Shown: positions 23,725 through 31,663 of the stretch, piece after piece
Numbering within the stretch: position 1 is the first letter of the stretch
Layout: every line of letters begins with the position of its first letter
Assembly: GCF_018614075.1 (NCBI RefSeq)
Contig: NZ_JAGGOZ010000029.1
Span: forward strand, 142,555-177,149
DNA from: Streptomyces sp. ISL-94
GTDB lineage: Bacteria > Actinomycetota > Actinomycetes > Streptomycetales > Streptomycetaceae
Length of the DNA stretch: 34,595 nt
Reading direction: 5' to 3'
Translations under genes and position numbers: made by a program
Notes under the pieces: model-generated
What the model was told of the DNA's origin: nothing
The model's database searches: none
The model's input: the letters and a program-made list of their open reading frames with translations, nothing else

Positions 23725-24222
23725 TCAGGAGCGTTCGCGTGCCTCCCGCTGCCGGACGAGTTCCTCGACCGCGCTGGGCAGGGTCGTCTCGAAGTCGATC
23801 AGCTTCGCCCACGTCGGCGTGACGACGATCCGGACCATGCCGTCGTAGAGCGAACGGACTTCGGTCTCCCACTCGACCCGCTGCTCGGGCGTCATCCGGT
23901 AGGACCCGGACGACTGGAGGAACTCCTCCGGAATGCCCTCGACGAGATCCAGCTCGGCCTGGCCGCGGATCAGCAGGATCAACGGCGGGTGCACCTCGGT
24001 GTCGATCGTGAGGGCGACCGCGGGGTGGCGCCGCAGGGCCGCGAGCTTCGGGGCGTTCTTCGGTGTGCACATGACGAGTTCCGAGCCGTTCCAGGCGAAG
24101 CCGATCGGGACGACCCGCGGCGTGCCGTCCTCGGCGACATAGGCCAGGCGCGTCAGGTCGCGCGCCAGGAGCTCCCGGCTGATCGGGCGGTTCAGAACCT
24201 CGGTGACCTCGCTCGGATCCAC
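23725..24222 (-). CDS. PPOX-class flavin/F420-binding oxidoreductase-like protein
   Basis: A 165-residue split-barrel protein of the pyridoxamine-phosphate-oxidase-like superfamily. The pattern LTRLAYVAEDGTPRVVPIGFAWNGSELVMCTPKNAPKLAALRRHPAVALTID is the typical core that binds FMN, F420 or a related cofactor. The C-terminus holds WAKLIDFETTLPS. The specific cofactor and substrate cannot be told from sequence; actinobacterial members often use F420. The start is GTG 24222 (VDPSEVTEVL), just before the conserved part and with a G-rich stretch about eight bases upstream. A 34-codon frame ends two bases before this GTG, so its start may be coupled. Confidence 0.82.
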   Translation of the reverse strand: MDPSEVTEVLNRPISRELLARDLTRLAYVAEDGTPRVVPIGFAWNGSELVMCTPKNAPKLAALRRHPAVALTIDTEVHPPLILLIRGQAELDLVEGIPEEFLQSSGSYRMTPEQRVEWETEVRSLYDGMVRIVVTPTWAKLIDFETTLPSAVEELVRQREARERS

Positions 24223-24224
24223 GG

Positions 24225-24329
24225 TCAGGCCCCGCCCCTCGCCGGGTCGTCGAGCCCTGCCCGGGCCGCGGCCACCACACCGGCGCTGTCCTCGGAGGTC
24301 GTTCCGGCCCTTGCTTCGGTGTCCGCCAT
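24225..24329 (-). CDS. Possible 34-residue small ORF upstream of the PPOX gene
   Basis: ATG 24329 with GGGAAGG about nine bases upstream opens a 34-codon frame (MADTEARAGTTSEDSAGVVA...), ending TGA two bases before the PPOX GTG start. It is acidic and Ala/Gly-rich with no motif. It could be a leader peptide coupling translation into the PPOX gene, or chance. The rest of the gap between the PPOX and amidotransferase genes shows nothing else. Confidence 0.35.
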   Translation of the reverse strand: MADTEARAGTTSEDSAGVVAAARAGLDDPARGGA

Positions 24330-24413
24330 GGTGAGCGCCTTCCCGGTCTCCTCGCGCGCGTCCGTACCGTGGACTATCGGACGGCCGCCACCACCGCGCA
24401 ACCCGAGGCCTGG

Positions 24414-25259
24414 TCAGGGCGGCTCCGGGACGAAGGGGAGGTAGTCCTCCCCCGGAGCCCCGGGGATCACCGTGTAGCTCGCCTCGGGCAGTTCGTTCCA
24501 CAGTCCGGGGAGGTCTCCCAGGGGCTCGGACACCACGAGCCGCGTCGCGTCGGAGACCTCGGCGAGGAAGGCCAGCTCGGGGTGGAGGTGGCGTACGGTC
24601 TCGGCCGCGCTGCTGTAGAACAGCGACCTGGACCTGCCCCGGGTCGAGTACCGGAAGGCCCAGACGCGCTCCCCGTCGCTCACCGCCACCGTCATCTGGA
24701 GCGGGTCCGCCACCCCGTGCTCCTTGCCGAGCCGCTCCACCAGGCCCGCCATCCGCGCGACCGCCCCGGGCACGTCCTGGTCGAGGCCGTAGGTGACCGC
24801 GAGGTAGAACATCACCTCGGAGTCGGTGGAGCCCTCGATGCAGGGGAAGAGGGCCGGGTCGACCGCCATGCACAGATCCCGCTGGAGCCGGCCGAAGTCG
24901 GTGATCGCCCCGTTGTGCATCCACAGCCAGCGCCCGTGCCGGAAGGGGTGGCAGTTGGTCTGCTGGATCGCCGACCCGGTGGAGGCCCGTACGTGCGCGA
25001 AGAACAGCGGCGAGCGGACGTGGCCGGCCAGCTCGCGCAGGTTGCGGTTGTTCCACGCGGGCGCGGTGTCGCGGAAGACGGCGGGGGTCCCGTCGCCGCT
25101 GCGGTCCGCGCTGTACCAGCCGATGCCGAAGCCGTCGCCGTTGGTGGTCTCCACGCCCATCCGGGCATGCAGGCTCTGATTGATGAGCGAGTGCTCCGGG
25201 CGGTAGAGCACGGCGTCGAGGAGCAGGGGCGAACCTGAGTAGGCCAGCCAGCGACACAT
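24414..25259 (-). CDS. Class II glutamine amidotransferase (YafJ/EgtC-like)
   Basis: A 281-residue Ntn-type amidotransferase. The start gives MCRWLAY, so Cys2 becomes the N-terminal nucleophile after Met removal, as in class II enzymes. Conserved segments follow: NGDGFGIGWY, FFAHVRASTGSAIQQTNCHPF, WMHNGAI and STDSEVMFYL. The domain hydrolyses glutamine to release ammonia. The family includes EgtC of ergothioneine biosynthesis, but no other egt genes are present, so a YafJ-like protein of unknown acceptor is the better call. ATG 25259 is decisive because of the Cys2 requirement; reading further upstream would bury the nucleophile. Confidence 0.92.
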   Translation of the reverse strand: MCRWLAYSGSPLLLDAVLYRPEHSLINQSLHARMGVETTNGDGFGIGWYSADRSGDGTPAVFRDTAPAWNNRNLRELAGHVRSPLFFAHVRASTGSAIQQTNCHPFRHGRWLWMHNGAITDFGRLQRDLCMAVDPALFPCIEGSTDSEVMFYLAVTYGLDQDVPGAVARMAGLVERLGKEHGVADPLQMTVAVSDGERVWAFRYSTRGRSRSLFYSSAAETVRHLHPELAFLAEVSDATRLVVSEPLGDLPGLWNELPEASYTVIPGAPGEDYLPFVPEPP

Positions 25260-25427
25260 GTGAGCACCATCCCCTTCTCGGCCTGGTCCGAGCCTAAGCC
25301 AGGCCATGGGGTCGGGCGCGCCCGACCGGCCGGACGGATCACGCTCGGTGACCGTTCGAGATGCGGGCTCCGTGCGCTGCTGGTTCGCTGAATCCGCCCG
25401 CTCTCCCCCACGGATCAAGGAGTGATC

Positions 25428-25619
25428 ATGAGCGTTTCAGGCGAATCCCGCGGCCGGTCCCAGCAGATGCGTGCCAAGGCCCAGGAGCTCAACGATGCGG
25501 CCGCCCGCTCGACCGACCCCGAGGAGCGCCGGCGGCTGCAGGAGAAGGCCCGCCGCCTCCAGGAGCAGAGCGAGCAGGAGAGCGGCCTGATGGACGACCG
25601 GGGCATGGACCCCATGTAG
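25428..25619 (+). CDS. DUF6381 small charged protein
   Basis: A 63-residue, strongly charged, probably all-helical protein (GRSQQMRAKAQELNDAAARS, then EERRRLQEKARRLQEQSEQ) that matches the streptomycete DUF6381 family. It has no signal or membrane segment. ATG 25428 is chosen over GTG 25422 because AAGGAG ends five bases before it and overlaps the GTG. The function is unknown; the composition resembles small stress-related proteins, which is only suggestive. Confidence 0.88.
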   Translation: MSVSGESRGRSQQMRAKAQELNDAAARSTDPEERRRLQEKARRLQEQSEQESGLMDDRGMDPM

Positions 25620-25699
25620 CCCCTTCGCCCAGTCCCCGTGTGACACCGGCCGGTGGCCGCCGCGATCCCCCGTCGCCGCGGACACCGGCCGGCGGGCTC

Positions 25700-26812
25700 T
25701 CAGCCGGCGACCGCCGGGACGTGCTGGGTCACGCAGTGGACGCCGCCACCGCCCCAGGCCAGGACGCGCGCCCTGGTGCCGACGACCTCGCGCCCGGGGA
25801 AGAGGGTGGCGAACTGTGCGAGGGCGAGGGAGTCGGCCGGCTCCCCGGCCGTGGGTACGACGACGCTGCCGCTGGTCAGGTAGTAGTTCGTGTAGCTGAA
25901 GGTCTCGACGGTCAGCCCGCTCTGGCGGAAGTGCGGCTGGTGGTGCATCTCCACCACCTGGAAGGGCCGGCCGCAGGCGTCGGTCGCGGCGTCGAGGACC
26001 GCCTTGTTGGCGGCCATCCGGGCGTGGTTGGGGTTGGCCGGGTCGGGCTGGGTGTGGAGCAGGATCTTCGCCGGGCCCAGGTAGGCGGCGACGAGGTCGA
26101 CGTGCCCGTTGGTGATGTCGTCGTGGTAGAGCCCGTACGGCAGCCAGATGAGCTTGCTCGCTCCGAACGAGGCGAGCAGCGTGGCCTCGATCTGCGCGCG
26201 GGTCATGCCGGGGTTGCGGTTGGGGTTGAGCAGGCACTCCTCGGTGGTGATGAGGGTGCCCTGCCCGTCGGTGAGGACGGACCCGCCCTCCAGGACCATG
26301 TCGACGGGCTTGCGGGTGTCGCCCAGGTACGCACACACGCCGACGGGGAGGAAGTCGTCCTTGTCGTACGGGTACTTGTTGCCCCAGCCGTTGAACGCGA
26401 AGTCGAGGCCGATCCGGTGGGTCTTCCCGGCGTTGACCGCGAAGATCGGGCCGGTGTCCCGGGTCCAGCAGTCGTTGACCGGGTACTCGATGACCGTGAC
26501 CGCGCTGCCGCACTGTTGGCGCGCCTGCGCGGCCTGGCCCGGTTCGGCGACCATGACCACCGGCTCGAAGCGGGCGATGGCCCGGGCGATGCCGGCTATC
26601 TCGGCCTGGACGTCGGCGAGCAGCCCGCCCCACCCGACCTGTCGGTCCCACGGCCAGGCCATCACGCAGGCGGCGTGCGGCTCCCATTCGGCGGATGCGT
26701 GGTGCGGGTCCTCGCTCGGCGAGGCGAAGGCGGTACGGCCGAGCAGGGGGAGGGCGGCGGCCGCGAGGGCGGCGGCGCCGAAGCCGCGGCGCGTCATTCG
26801 TGGCAGGTCCAT
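25700..26812 (-). CDS. Tat-exported agmatine deiminase / peptidyl-arginine deiminase-family protein
   Basis: A 370-residue amidinotransferase-fold enzyme. It opens with a twin-arginine signal (MTRRGFGAA followed by a hydrophobic Ala/Leu stretch), so it should be folded in the cytoplasm and exported. Family motifs are intact: WEPHAACVMAWPWD, DCWTRDTGPIF, LEGGSVLTDG, NGHVDLVAAYLGP and the nucleophile Cys near residue 360 in GGGGVHCVTQ. Expected reaction: hydrolysis of a guanidino group, typically agmatine to N-carbamoylputrescine. ATG 26812 has AAGGAG eight bases upstream. The APC permease gene ends 80 bp upstream on the same strand, so the two are probably co-transcribed. Export is unusual for agmatine deiminase and may mean action on extracellular agmatine or peptidyl-Arg. 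Confidence 0.9.
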   Translation of the reverse strand: MDLPRMTRRGFGAAALAAAALPLLGRTAFASPSEDPHHASAEWEPHAACVMAWPWDRQVGWGGLLADVQAEIAGIARAIARFEPVVMVAEPGQAAQARQQCGSAVTVIEYPVNDCWTRDTGPIFAVNAGKTHRIGLDFAFNGWGNKYPYDKDDFLPVGVCAYLGDTRKPVDMVLEGGSVLTDGQGTLITTEECLLNPNRNPGMTRAQIEATLLASFGASKLIWLPYGLYHDDITNGHVDLVAAYLGPAKILLHTQPDPANPNHARMAANKAVLDAATDACGRPFQVVEMHHQPHFRQSGLTVETFSYTNYYLTSGSVVVPTAGEPADSLALAQFATLFPGREVVGTRARVLAWGGGGVHCVTQHVPAVAG

Positions 26813-26892
26813 GACACTTCTCCTTCGGTGGGATGTCTTGCGGACAGGGCCGGATGACCCTGGGGACGGGGGGTTGGCTGGGGAGCGGGGGA

Positions 26893-28461
26893 TCAGGTGT
26901 GGTCGACGGCGAGCACGTCCGCCGGCCCGTCTTCGTTCCGGTCGCTCTGCTCGCTCCGGCCGCTCTCCTCGCGGGCCTGGGCTGCGCGCAGGGCGTTCTG
27001 CGGCTTCTTGACCACCAGGTAGACCAGCCCGGCGGTGATCACCACGCCGGTTCCCAGCAGGCCCGCCCAGATCTGGTACCAGGGGGCTCCCGGCGGGGCG
27101 AGGACGGCCCGCGGCCAGCACACGTTGGCGACCTCGAAGGCGGTCCACAGGACGGCCAGGACGTTCAGGAAGGTGCCCTTGCCGCCCAGCCGGATGTGAC
27201 CGGAGGGAATCCAGGTGCCGCGCAGGCGCGCGATCAGGGCGGCCAGGCTGACCAGGAAGAACGGCAGGAAAGTGGCGGCGGTGCCGAAAGCGATCAGGCT
27301 GCCGATCGCGGTGGCGTTCAGGCCGAGCAGCAGCCCCGCACAGCTGACGAGGGTCGAGGCGAGGAGTCCGCCGATGGGCGCCTGCCGGCTGTTGACCTTG
27401 CGCACCTGGCGGGAGAAGGGGAAGACCCCGTCGCGTGCCAGCGAGTACACCCCGCGGGCGGCCCCGCCCTGGGAGGCCATGGCGCAGGCGAGGAAGCCGA
27501 CGAGGACCACGGCCACGAAGGGCTTGTCGGACCAGGACCCGAAGGCGGTGGTGACGGCGGTGGTCACCGGGTCGAGGTCCTCGCCCGCGACGACGGCCTG
27601 CGGCGCGGGGTGCGCGAGGGCGACCGCCATCGCGTTGAGGATGACCACCAGGCCGACGCTGAGCAGCGCCCACCACATGGCGCGGGGCACCTGCCGGCCT
27701 GCGTCCTTGGTCTCCTCGGCGGTCGAGACACAGGCGTCGAATCCGATGAACCCCCAGCCGGCGACGGCCAGGACGGCGAGGAAGGCGACGACGGTCGATC
27801 CGCCGGACAGCTCCTCGGCCCCGAGCGTCTCGGTGAACAGCGAGAATCCGTGCTCGCGGAAGAACAGCAGGAGCGCGAAGCCGACCAGCACGGAGGCGAT
27901 GGCCTCGGCGGCGATGCCGAGCGAGACGAACCAGCTCAGGATCCTGATCCCGTACGCGTTGACCAGCATGCACACCAGCAGGATCCCGGCGGCCGCGGCG
28001 ACCAGGGAGCCCGGCGTGGGCGTCGCCCCGGCGAGGGCGAAGGCCCAGGGGGCCGCCAGGTAGGCGACGGTGGTGTTGCCGAACATCACGGCGAACTGCC
28101 ACACCCAGCCGCTCATCCAGCCGAAGGACGGCCCGAGCAGCCGCCGGCCCCACTGGTACGGGCCGCCGGCGAGCGGCCACTGGGAGGCCAGCTCCGAGTA
28201 GACGTTCACCACCAGGCACTAGCCGAGGAGCACGATCGGCAGCGCCCAGATCCAGGCGGGCCCGGCGATCATCGTGCCGACCATCGAGACGGCGTACAGG
28301 GCGACGACGGGCGATACGACGGCGAAGCCCATCGCGATGTTCCCCAGGATGCCCAGGCTGCGGCTGAGCTCCTGGGTGTAGCCGAGATCCGCGAGGCGGG
28401 CGGCGTCGGTGTCGGCACCTGGGCCGCCCGGTTCAGGGCGTGCGGGGGCAAGGTCGGGCAT
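26893..28461 (-). pseudogene. APC-family amino acid/polyamine permease interrupted by an in-frame amber codon
   Basis: Reading from ATG 28461 gives MPDLAPARP...LGYTQELSRSLGILGNIAMGFAVVSPVVALYAVSM..., a normal APC opening with the first membrane helix. At 28221-28219 the frame meets TAG, after PIVLLG. The same frame continues at once with CLVVNVYSELASQWPLAGGPYQWGR and the rest of a 12-helix permease to 26893. Relatives usually have Gln at this place, so a single C-to-T change (CAG to TAG) explains it. The full frame is 522 codons, the family's normal size, and everything else is intact. Reinitiation at GTG 28212 would give 439 residues lacking the first helices. Context (agmatine-deiminase-like gene, TetR) suggests a polyamine or amino acid substrate. 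Confidence 0.85.
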
Positions 28462-28516
28462 GGCGCACCTCTCGCAAGGCAGGACGCGCCGGTCGGCCGA
28501 CGCGTCCCGCAAGCTA

Positions 28517-28535
28517 AATCTAACGTTGTTAGGTT
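28517..28535. promoter_or_regulatory. TetR-type palindromic operator
   Basis: AATCTAAC-GTT-GTTAGGTT is a 19-bp dyad with 7 of 8 arm positions matching, in the 165-bp region between the divergent permease and TetR genes. Length and symmetry fit a TetR-family dimer site. An outer inverted pair, CCCGCAA (28506-28512) and TTGCGGG (28534-28540), overlaps it. Binding here would cover the presumed permease promoter and lie upstream of the regulator's own. Confidence 0.6.
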
Positions 28536-28626
28536 GCGGGAATGCGGGGACCATAACCCGACGCGGACCCCTTGGGAAGTCCTCCGTGCGGGTAACCTGG
28601 CGGCCGATGACGAGGGGGATCACACC

Positions 28627-29283
28627 GTGGGCCGACCGAACCAGCCGCTGCTCAGCCGTGGGAACATCGCGCGCGCGGCCCTCGAACTCCTCGACGAGGA
28701 GGGCCCCCAGGCGCTGAAGATGCGGACGCTCGCCGACCGGCTCGGGGTCCGGGGCGCATCCCTGTACCACCACGTCGCGTCGAAGGACGACGTCCTCGAC
28801 GCGGTCTCGGAGCTGATCAACGAGGAGATCGACCTGAGCCCGCTCGACGGGCCCGACTGGCGGGAGGGGATCGCGGCCTACGCGCGCGGCTACCGCCAGG
28901 TGTACCTGCGCCACCCGAACGCGATCGCCCCGGCGGCGCGGCGCGGGGTCGAGGCGGCCCCGGCCCTGCGCGGCTACGACGCGCTGCTCGCCGCCCTGAT
29001 CCGCGCGGGCTGCACGCCGGCGCGCGCCGCCGAGGCCGCCGCCGCCATCGACTACCTGGTCCTCGGCTCGGCGCTGGAGACCTTCACCGCGGGCTTCACC
29101 CGCCCGGCCGGGGAGTACCGGCCCGACTACCCGGCCCTGGCCGAGTCGCTGACCGGCGCCGCGGCCACCGGCGCCGGCCTGGCCGAGCTGGACGACCGCG
29201 GCTTCGAACTGGGCCTCGGACTGGTCCTCGACGGCTTGGCCGCACGGTCGTCCCGCGGGCATGGAGCCGTCGCGCCCGGGTAG
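28627..29283 (+). CDS. TetR-family transcriptional regulator
   Basis: A 218-residue regulator. The N-terminal HTH is clear: LSRGNIARAALELLDEEGPQALKMRTLADRLGVRGASLYHHVASKDDVLDAV. The C-terminal helical half resembles the TetR_C type with a small-molecule pocket. GTG 28627 has GAGGGGG about eight bases upstream. The gene is divergent from the permease-deiminase pair with a 19-bp palindrome in between, so it most likely represses that pair and possibly itself. The ligand is probably related to the permease substrate; this is inferred from context. Confidence 0.9.
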   Translation: MGRPNQPLLSRGNIARAALELLDEEGPQALKMRTLADRLGVRGASLYHHVASKDDVLDAVSELINEEIDLSPLDGPDWREGIAAYARGYRQVYLRHPNAIAPAARRGVEAAPALRGYDALLAALIRAGCTPARAAEAAAAIDYLVLGSALETFTAGFTRPAGEYRPDYPALAESLTGAAATGAGLAELDDRGFELGLGLVLDGLAARSSRGHGAVAPG

Positions 29284-29292
29284 CCGCGTGGC

Positions 29293-30123
29293 ATGACGAG
29301 CGGCGAAGCGACACGCGAGGGTGCACGGACCGCGGCGGCCCCGGGCGGAATGGGCCGGGAGGTGGTGGCCCGCAGCGGACTGTTGGCGCGCGGAGTGCTG
29401 TACGTGCTGGTCGGCGTGCTGGCCATCCGTGTGGCGTTCGGTGAGGGCGGGAAAGAGGCGGACCGCGAGGGCGCGTTGCAGGAGCTGACGGAGAAGCCCT
29501 TCGGCGGTTTCCTCGTATGGGCCGTCGGAATCGGCCTGGTGTGCATGATGCTGTGGCGGCTGTCGGAGGCGGTGTTCGGCGCGGCCGGCCCGGACGGCCG
29601 CAAGGCCGGCAAGCGGCTGGCGGCGGTGGCCCGGACCGTCTTCTACGCCGTCGTCGCGTTCTCCGTGCTGTCCTTCGCCGCCGGGTCAGGCAGCGGGCGG
29701 TCCGGCGACGAGCAGTCGCGTGACGTGACGGCCAAGGTGCTCGACCTGCCCGGCGGCCCGTGGTGGGTGGCCGCGGCGGGCGCGGCGATCGCCATCGGCG
29801 GCATCGTGATCGCCGTACAGGCGGCCCGGCGCACGTTCCGCAAGGACTTGGCGATGTACGGCACGCCCGCGGGGGTCCGCAAGGCCGTCGAGTTCCTCGG
29901 CGTCACCGGCGGCGTGGCCCGGGGCGCCGTCTTCGCCGCGGCCGGCGCCTTCGTCGTGTACGCCGCCGTGCGCTACGACCCGGCGGAGGCGAAGGGCCTC
30001 GACGACACCCTGCGCGCCTTCGCCCAGACCCCGGCGGGACCGTGGCTCCTCGTGCTGGTCGCCGCCGGGCTCGTGCTGTTCGGGCTGTTCTGCTGGGCCC
30101 TGGCCTGCTGGCGCCGGGTCTGA
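29293..30123 (+). CDS. DUF1206 membrane protein
   Basis: A 276-residue integral membrane protein built of three repeats of a two-helix unit, the DUF1206 layout: VARSGLLARGVLYVLVGVLAIRVAF, then VARTVFYAVVAFSVLSFA, then VARGAVFAAAGAFVVYAAVRYDPAEAKGLDDTLRAFAQTPAGPW. The family has no established function. It starts 9 bp after the TetR stop and is probably co-transcribed with it; the ribosome-binding site is weak. It converges on the M64 peptidase gene with a 12-bp gap. Confidence 0.9.
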   Translation: MTSGEATREGARTAAAPGGMGREVVARSGLLARGVLYVLVGVLAIRVAFGEGGKEADREGALQELTEKPFGGFLVWAVGIGLVCMMLWRLSEAVFGAAGPDGRKAGKRLAAVARTVFYAVVAFSVLSFAAGSGSGRSGDEQSRDVTAKVLDLPGGPWWVAAAGAAIAIGGIVIAVQAARRTFRKDLAMYGTPAGVRKAVEFLGVTGGVARGAVFAAAGAFVVYAAVRYDPAEAKGLDDTLRAFAQTPAGPWLLVLVAAGLVLFGLFCWALACWRRV

Positions 30124-30135
30124 GCCGGGCGACCG

Positions 30136-31524
30136 CTAGAGCCTGACGGTCCATTCGACCCTGGAGCGCAGGGTCTCGGCGATCTTCGGGTCGCGCACCG
30201 AGGGGGTGCGGTCCTCCGCCGTGACGGACAGCCGGTGCGTGCGCAGGTCGAACAGCCACAGCTCCGCGACGGCCACCTCCGTCCGGCCCGCGAACCTCTT
30301 CAGCTCCCGGCCGTCCAGGTACCACCGGACCACCAGCTGCCGCCCGTCCGCACCCGCCAGCACCGGCACGGCCGCCTTCGCGGTGTGGCGCGCCCGCAGG
30401 GTGCGGTCGGTCGGGGTCAGCGGGGTGACCGTCCTGGCGTGCCGGTGGAACCCGGCGATCATCGCCTCGACACCGGGGAGGTTGAAGGGCTTGCCCAGGA
30501 CCCGCATGATCGAGTTGTCCGTGGGCCGGTAGAGCCCGGTGGCGAAGTAGCCGCCGCCCTCGTAGGCGCCGACGGTGCCGCCGTCCGGGGACTCCTCGCC
30601 GAGCCAGCGGTACCACTTGGCCCGCTCCGCGGCCATCCGGCCGGCGGGCAGGGCGGAGGTGTTGGACTCGGCGGGCTCGGGGCCGGTGTACTTCTCGTAG
30701 TCCGGCAGGCCCGTGTAGAAGTATTCGTCGGCGAGCTTGCCGAGCGAGTGGCCGGTCTCGTGGATGGCGACCTGCCCGGACTTCGCGTGGCCCGCCGAGG
30801 CCGTGGATATCCCCTCGTAGCCGAGGGTGGCGCTGCGCTCGTTGTAGCCCGCGCCGCCGTACTTCGCGCTGTTGGCCAGCACGATGACGAGGTCCGCCGC
30901 CGGGGCCTTCGCCACGTACGCGTCGACCTTGGGCTGGTCGATGCAGAGCAGCCGCTCGATCTCCTCGCACCAGAAGTACGAGCCGAGGGCGGTGTCGCGG
31001 ACCGTGGCCCGGTCGGGGTCTCCGGAGACACCCGACTCGGCGGAAACCGCGTCGACCGTCCAGACGTTGAACAGGTTGCGGTAGGTGGTGTACGGCTCCA
31101 CGGCGGTCACCTCGGCCCACTTCTGCCGGGCGTCGGTGTGGAACCGGTCCAGCTCGGCGGCGGTGTAGCCGTCGCCGACGACGACCACGTCGAGGCGGTC
31201 GGCGGTGGGCCCGTTGTCGACCACCTTGGCGACGGCGCCGTCGGCTGACCGCTGCGCCTCGGAGAGCCGCCCCGCGCTCTTCGCCCGGACGCCCGCGGCC
31301 GGTACGAAGGTGTGCCCGGAGCCGGCCTCGCCGCCGTGCTCCGGCCCCGGTATCTCCACCTCCACCCGCGGGTTGGGCGGCGCGTCGACCGCCCGCGCCG
31401 GGCCGGCGGCCAGCAGCATCGCGGCCGCGCAGGCCGCGGCGAAGGCTCCGCGCACGGCAGAGCGGGCGGCCGGCCGGCGCATGGCCGGACGGCGCAGGGC
31501 TGTACTGCGCATGGCTGGACTCAT
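30136..31524 (-). CDS. Secreted M64-family zinc metallopeptidase
   Basis: A 462-residue exported protein. The N-terminus is Arg-rich with a hydrophobic core and an Ala-x-Ala-type cleavage site (AGPARA). The M64 (IgA-peptidase-like) core contains VVVVGDGYTAAEL, YRNLFNVWTVDAVSAESGVS, the zinc motif HETGHSLGKLADEY near residue 250, and a conserved GGGYFATGLYRPTDNSIM segment. It should be a zinc endopeptidase acting outside the cell; the target is unknown. ATG 31524 is chosen over TTG 31527 because GGAGG lies five bases upstream. The gene is divergent from the HTH-TPR regulator across 139 bp that contain a perfect inverted repeat, which makes regulation by the neighbour possible. Confidence 0.9.
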   Translation of the reverse strand: MSPAMRSTALRRPAMRRPAARSAVRGAFAAACAAAMLLAAGPARAVDAPPNPRVEVEIPGPEHGGEAGSGHTFVPAAGVRAKSAGRLSEAQRSADGAVAKVVDNGPTADRLDVVVVGDGYTAAELDRFHTDARQKWAEVTAVEPYTTYRNLFNVWTVDAVSAESGVSGDPDRATVRDTALGSYFWCEEIERLLCIDQPKVDAYVAKAPAADLVIVLANSAKYGGAGYNERSATLGYEGISTASAGHAKSGQVAIHETGHSLGKLADEYFYTGLPDYEKYTGPEPAESNTSALPAGRMAAERAKWYRWLGEESPDGGTVGAYEGGGYFATGLYRPTDNSIMRVLGKPFNLPGVEAMIAGFHRHARTVTPLTPTDRTLRARHTAKAAVPVLAGADGRQLVVRWYLDGRELKRFAGRTEVAVAELWLFDLRTHRLSVTAEDRTPSVRDPKIAETLRSRVEWTVRL

Positions 31525-31548
31525 CAAGTCCTCCCCCGGGGAACGTGG

Positions 31549-31586
31549 TTAAGCAGCGAGATAAGCACGCTGAATCGGCTGCTTAA
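31549..31586. promoter_or_regulatory. Perfect 9-bp inverted repeat in a divergent promoter region
   Basis: TTAAGCAGC (31549-31557) and GCTGCTTAA (31578-31586) are exact reverse complements with centres 29 bp apart, between the M64 peptidase and HTH-TPR genes. TAAATT (31584-31589) overlaps the right arm and resembles a -10 for the plus-strand gene. A regulator bound to both arms would control both genes; the HTH-TPR protein is the obvious candidate. Confidence 0.5.
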
Positions 31587-31620
31587 ATTAGGTGCCGCGG
31601 AAGGCGTGCGCAATGGCCCG

Positions 31621-31660
31621 GTCCCCCTGAATACTGGGGAGTTCGAGCAACCAGGGGGAC
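31621..31660 (+). promoter_or_regulatory. Hairpin pairing the ribosome-binding site of the HTH-TPR gene
   Basis: GTCCCCCTG (31621-31629) is the exact reverse complement of CAGGGGGAC (31652-31660), which contains the ribosome-binding site for GTG 31664. In the mRNA the nine-pair stem with a 22-nt loop would hide the site and reduce translation. No riboswitch class is recognisable. Confidence 0.5.
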
Positions 31661-31663
31661 TTC

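Noticed and set aside
23725..25257. A single long protein covering the PPOX and amidotransferase regions on the minus strand
   Set aside because: The amidotransferase is in another frame with a required MC start at 25259, and only the last 165 residues of the long frame match a known fold.
25642..25702. Repeated GACACCGGCCGG stretches between the DUF6381 and deiminase genes
   Set aside because: They are short, imperfect and self-complementary GC-rich words common in this genome type. No clean terminator stem is formed.
28627..29283. TetR gene read as the end of an 816-residue protein starting near 26833
   Set aside because: The upstream part is antisense to the permease and has no protein-like motifs. 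GTG 28627 directly precedes the HTH domain and has a ribosome-binding site.
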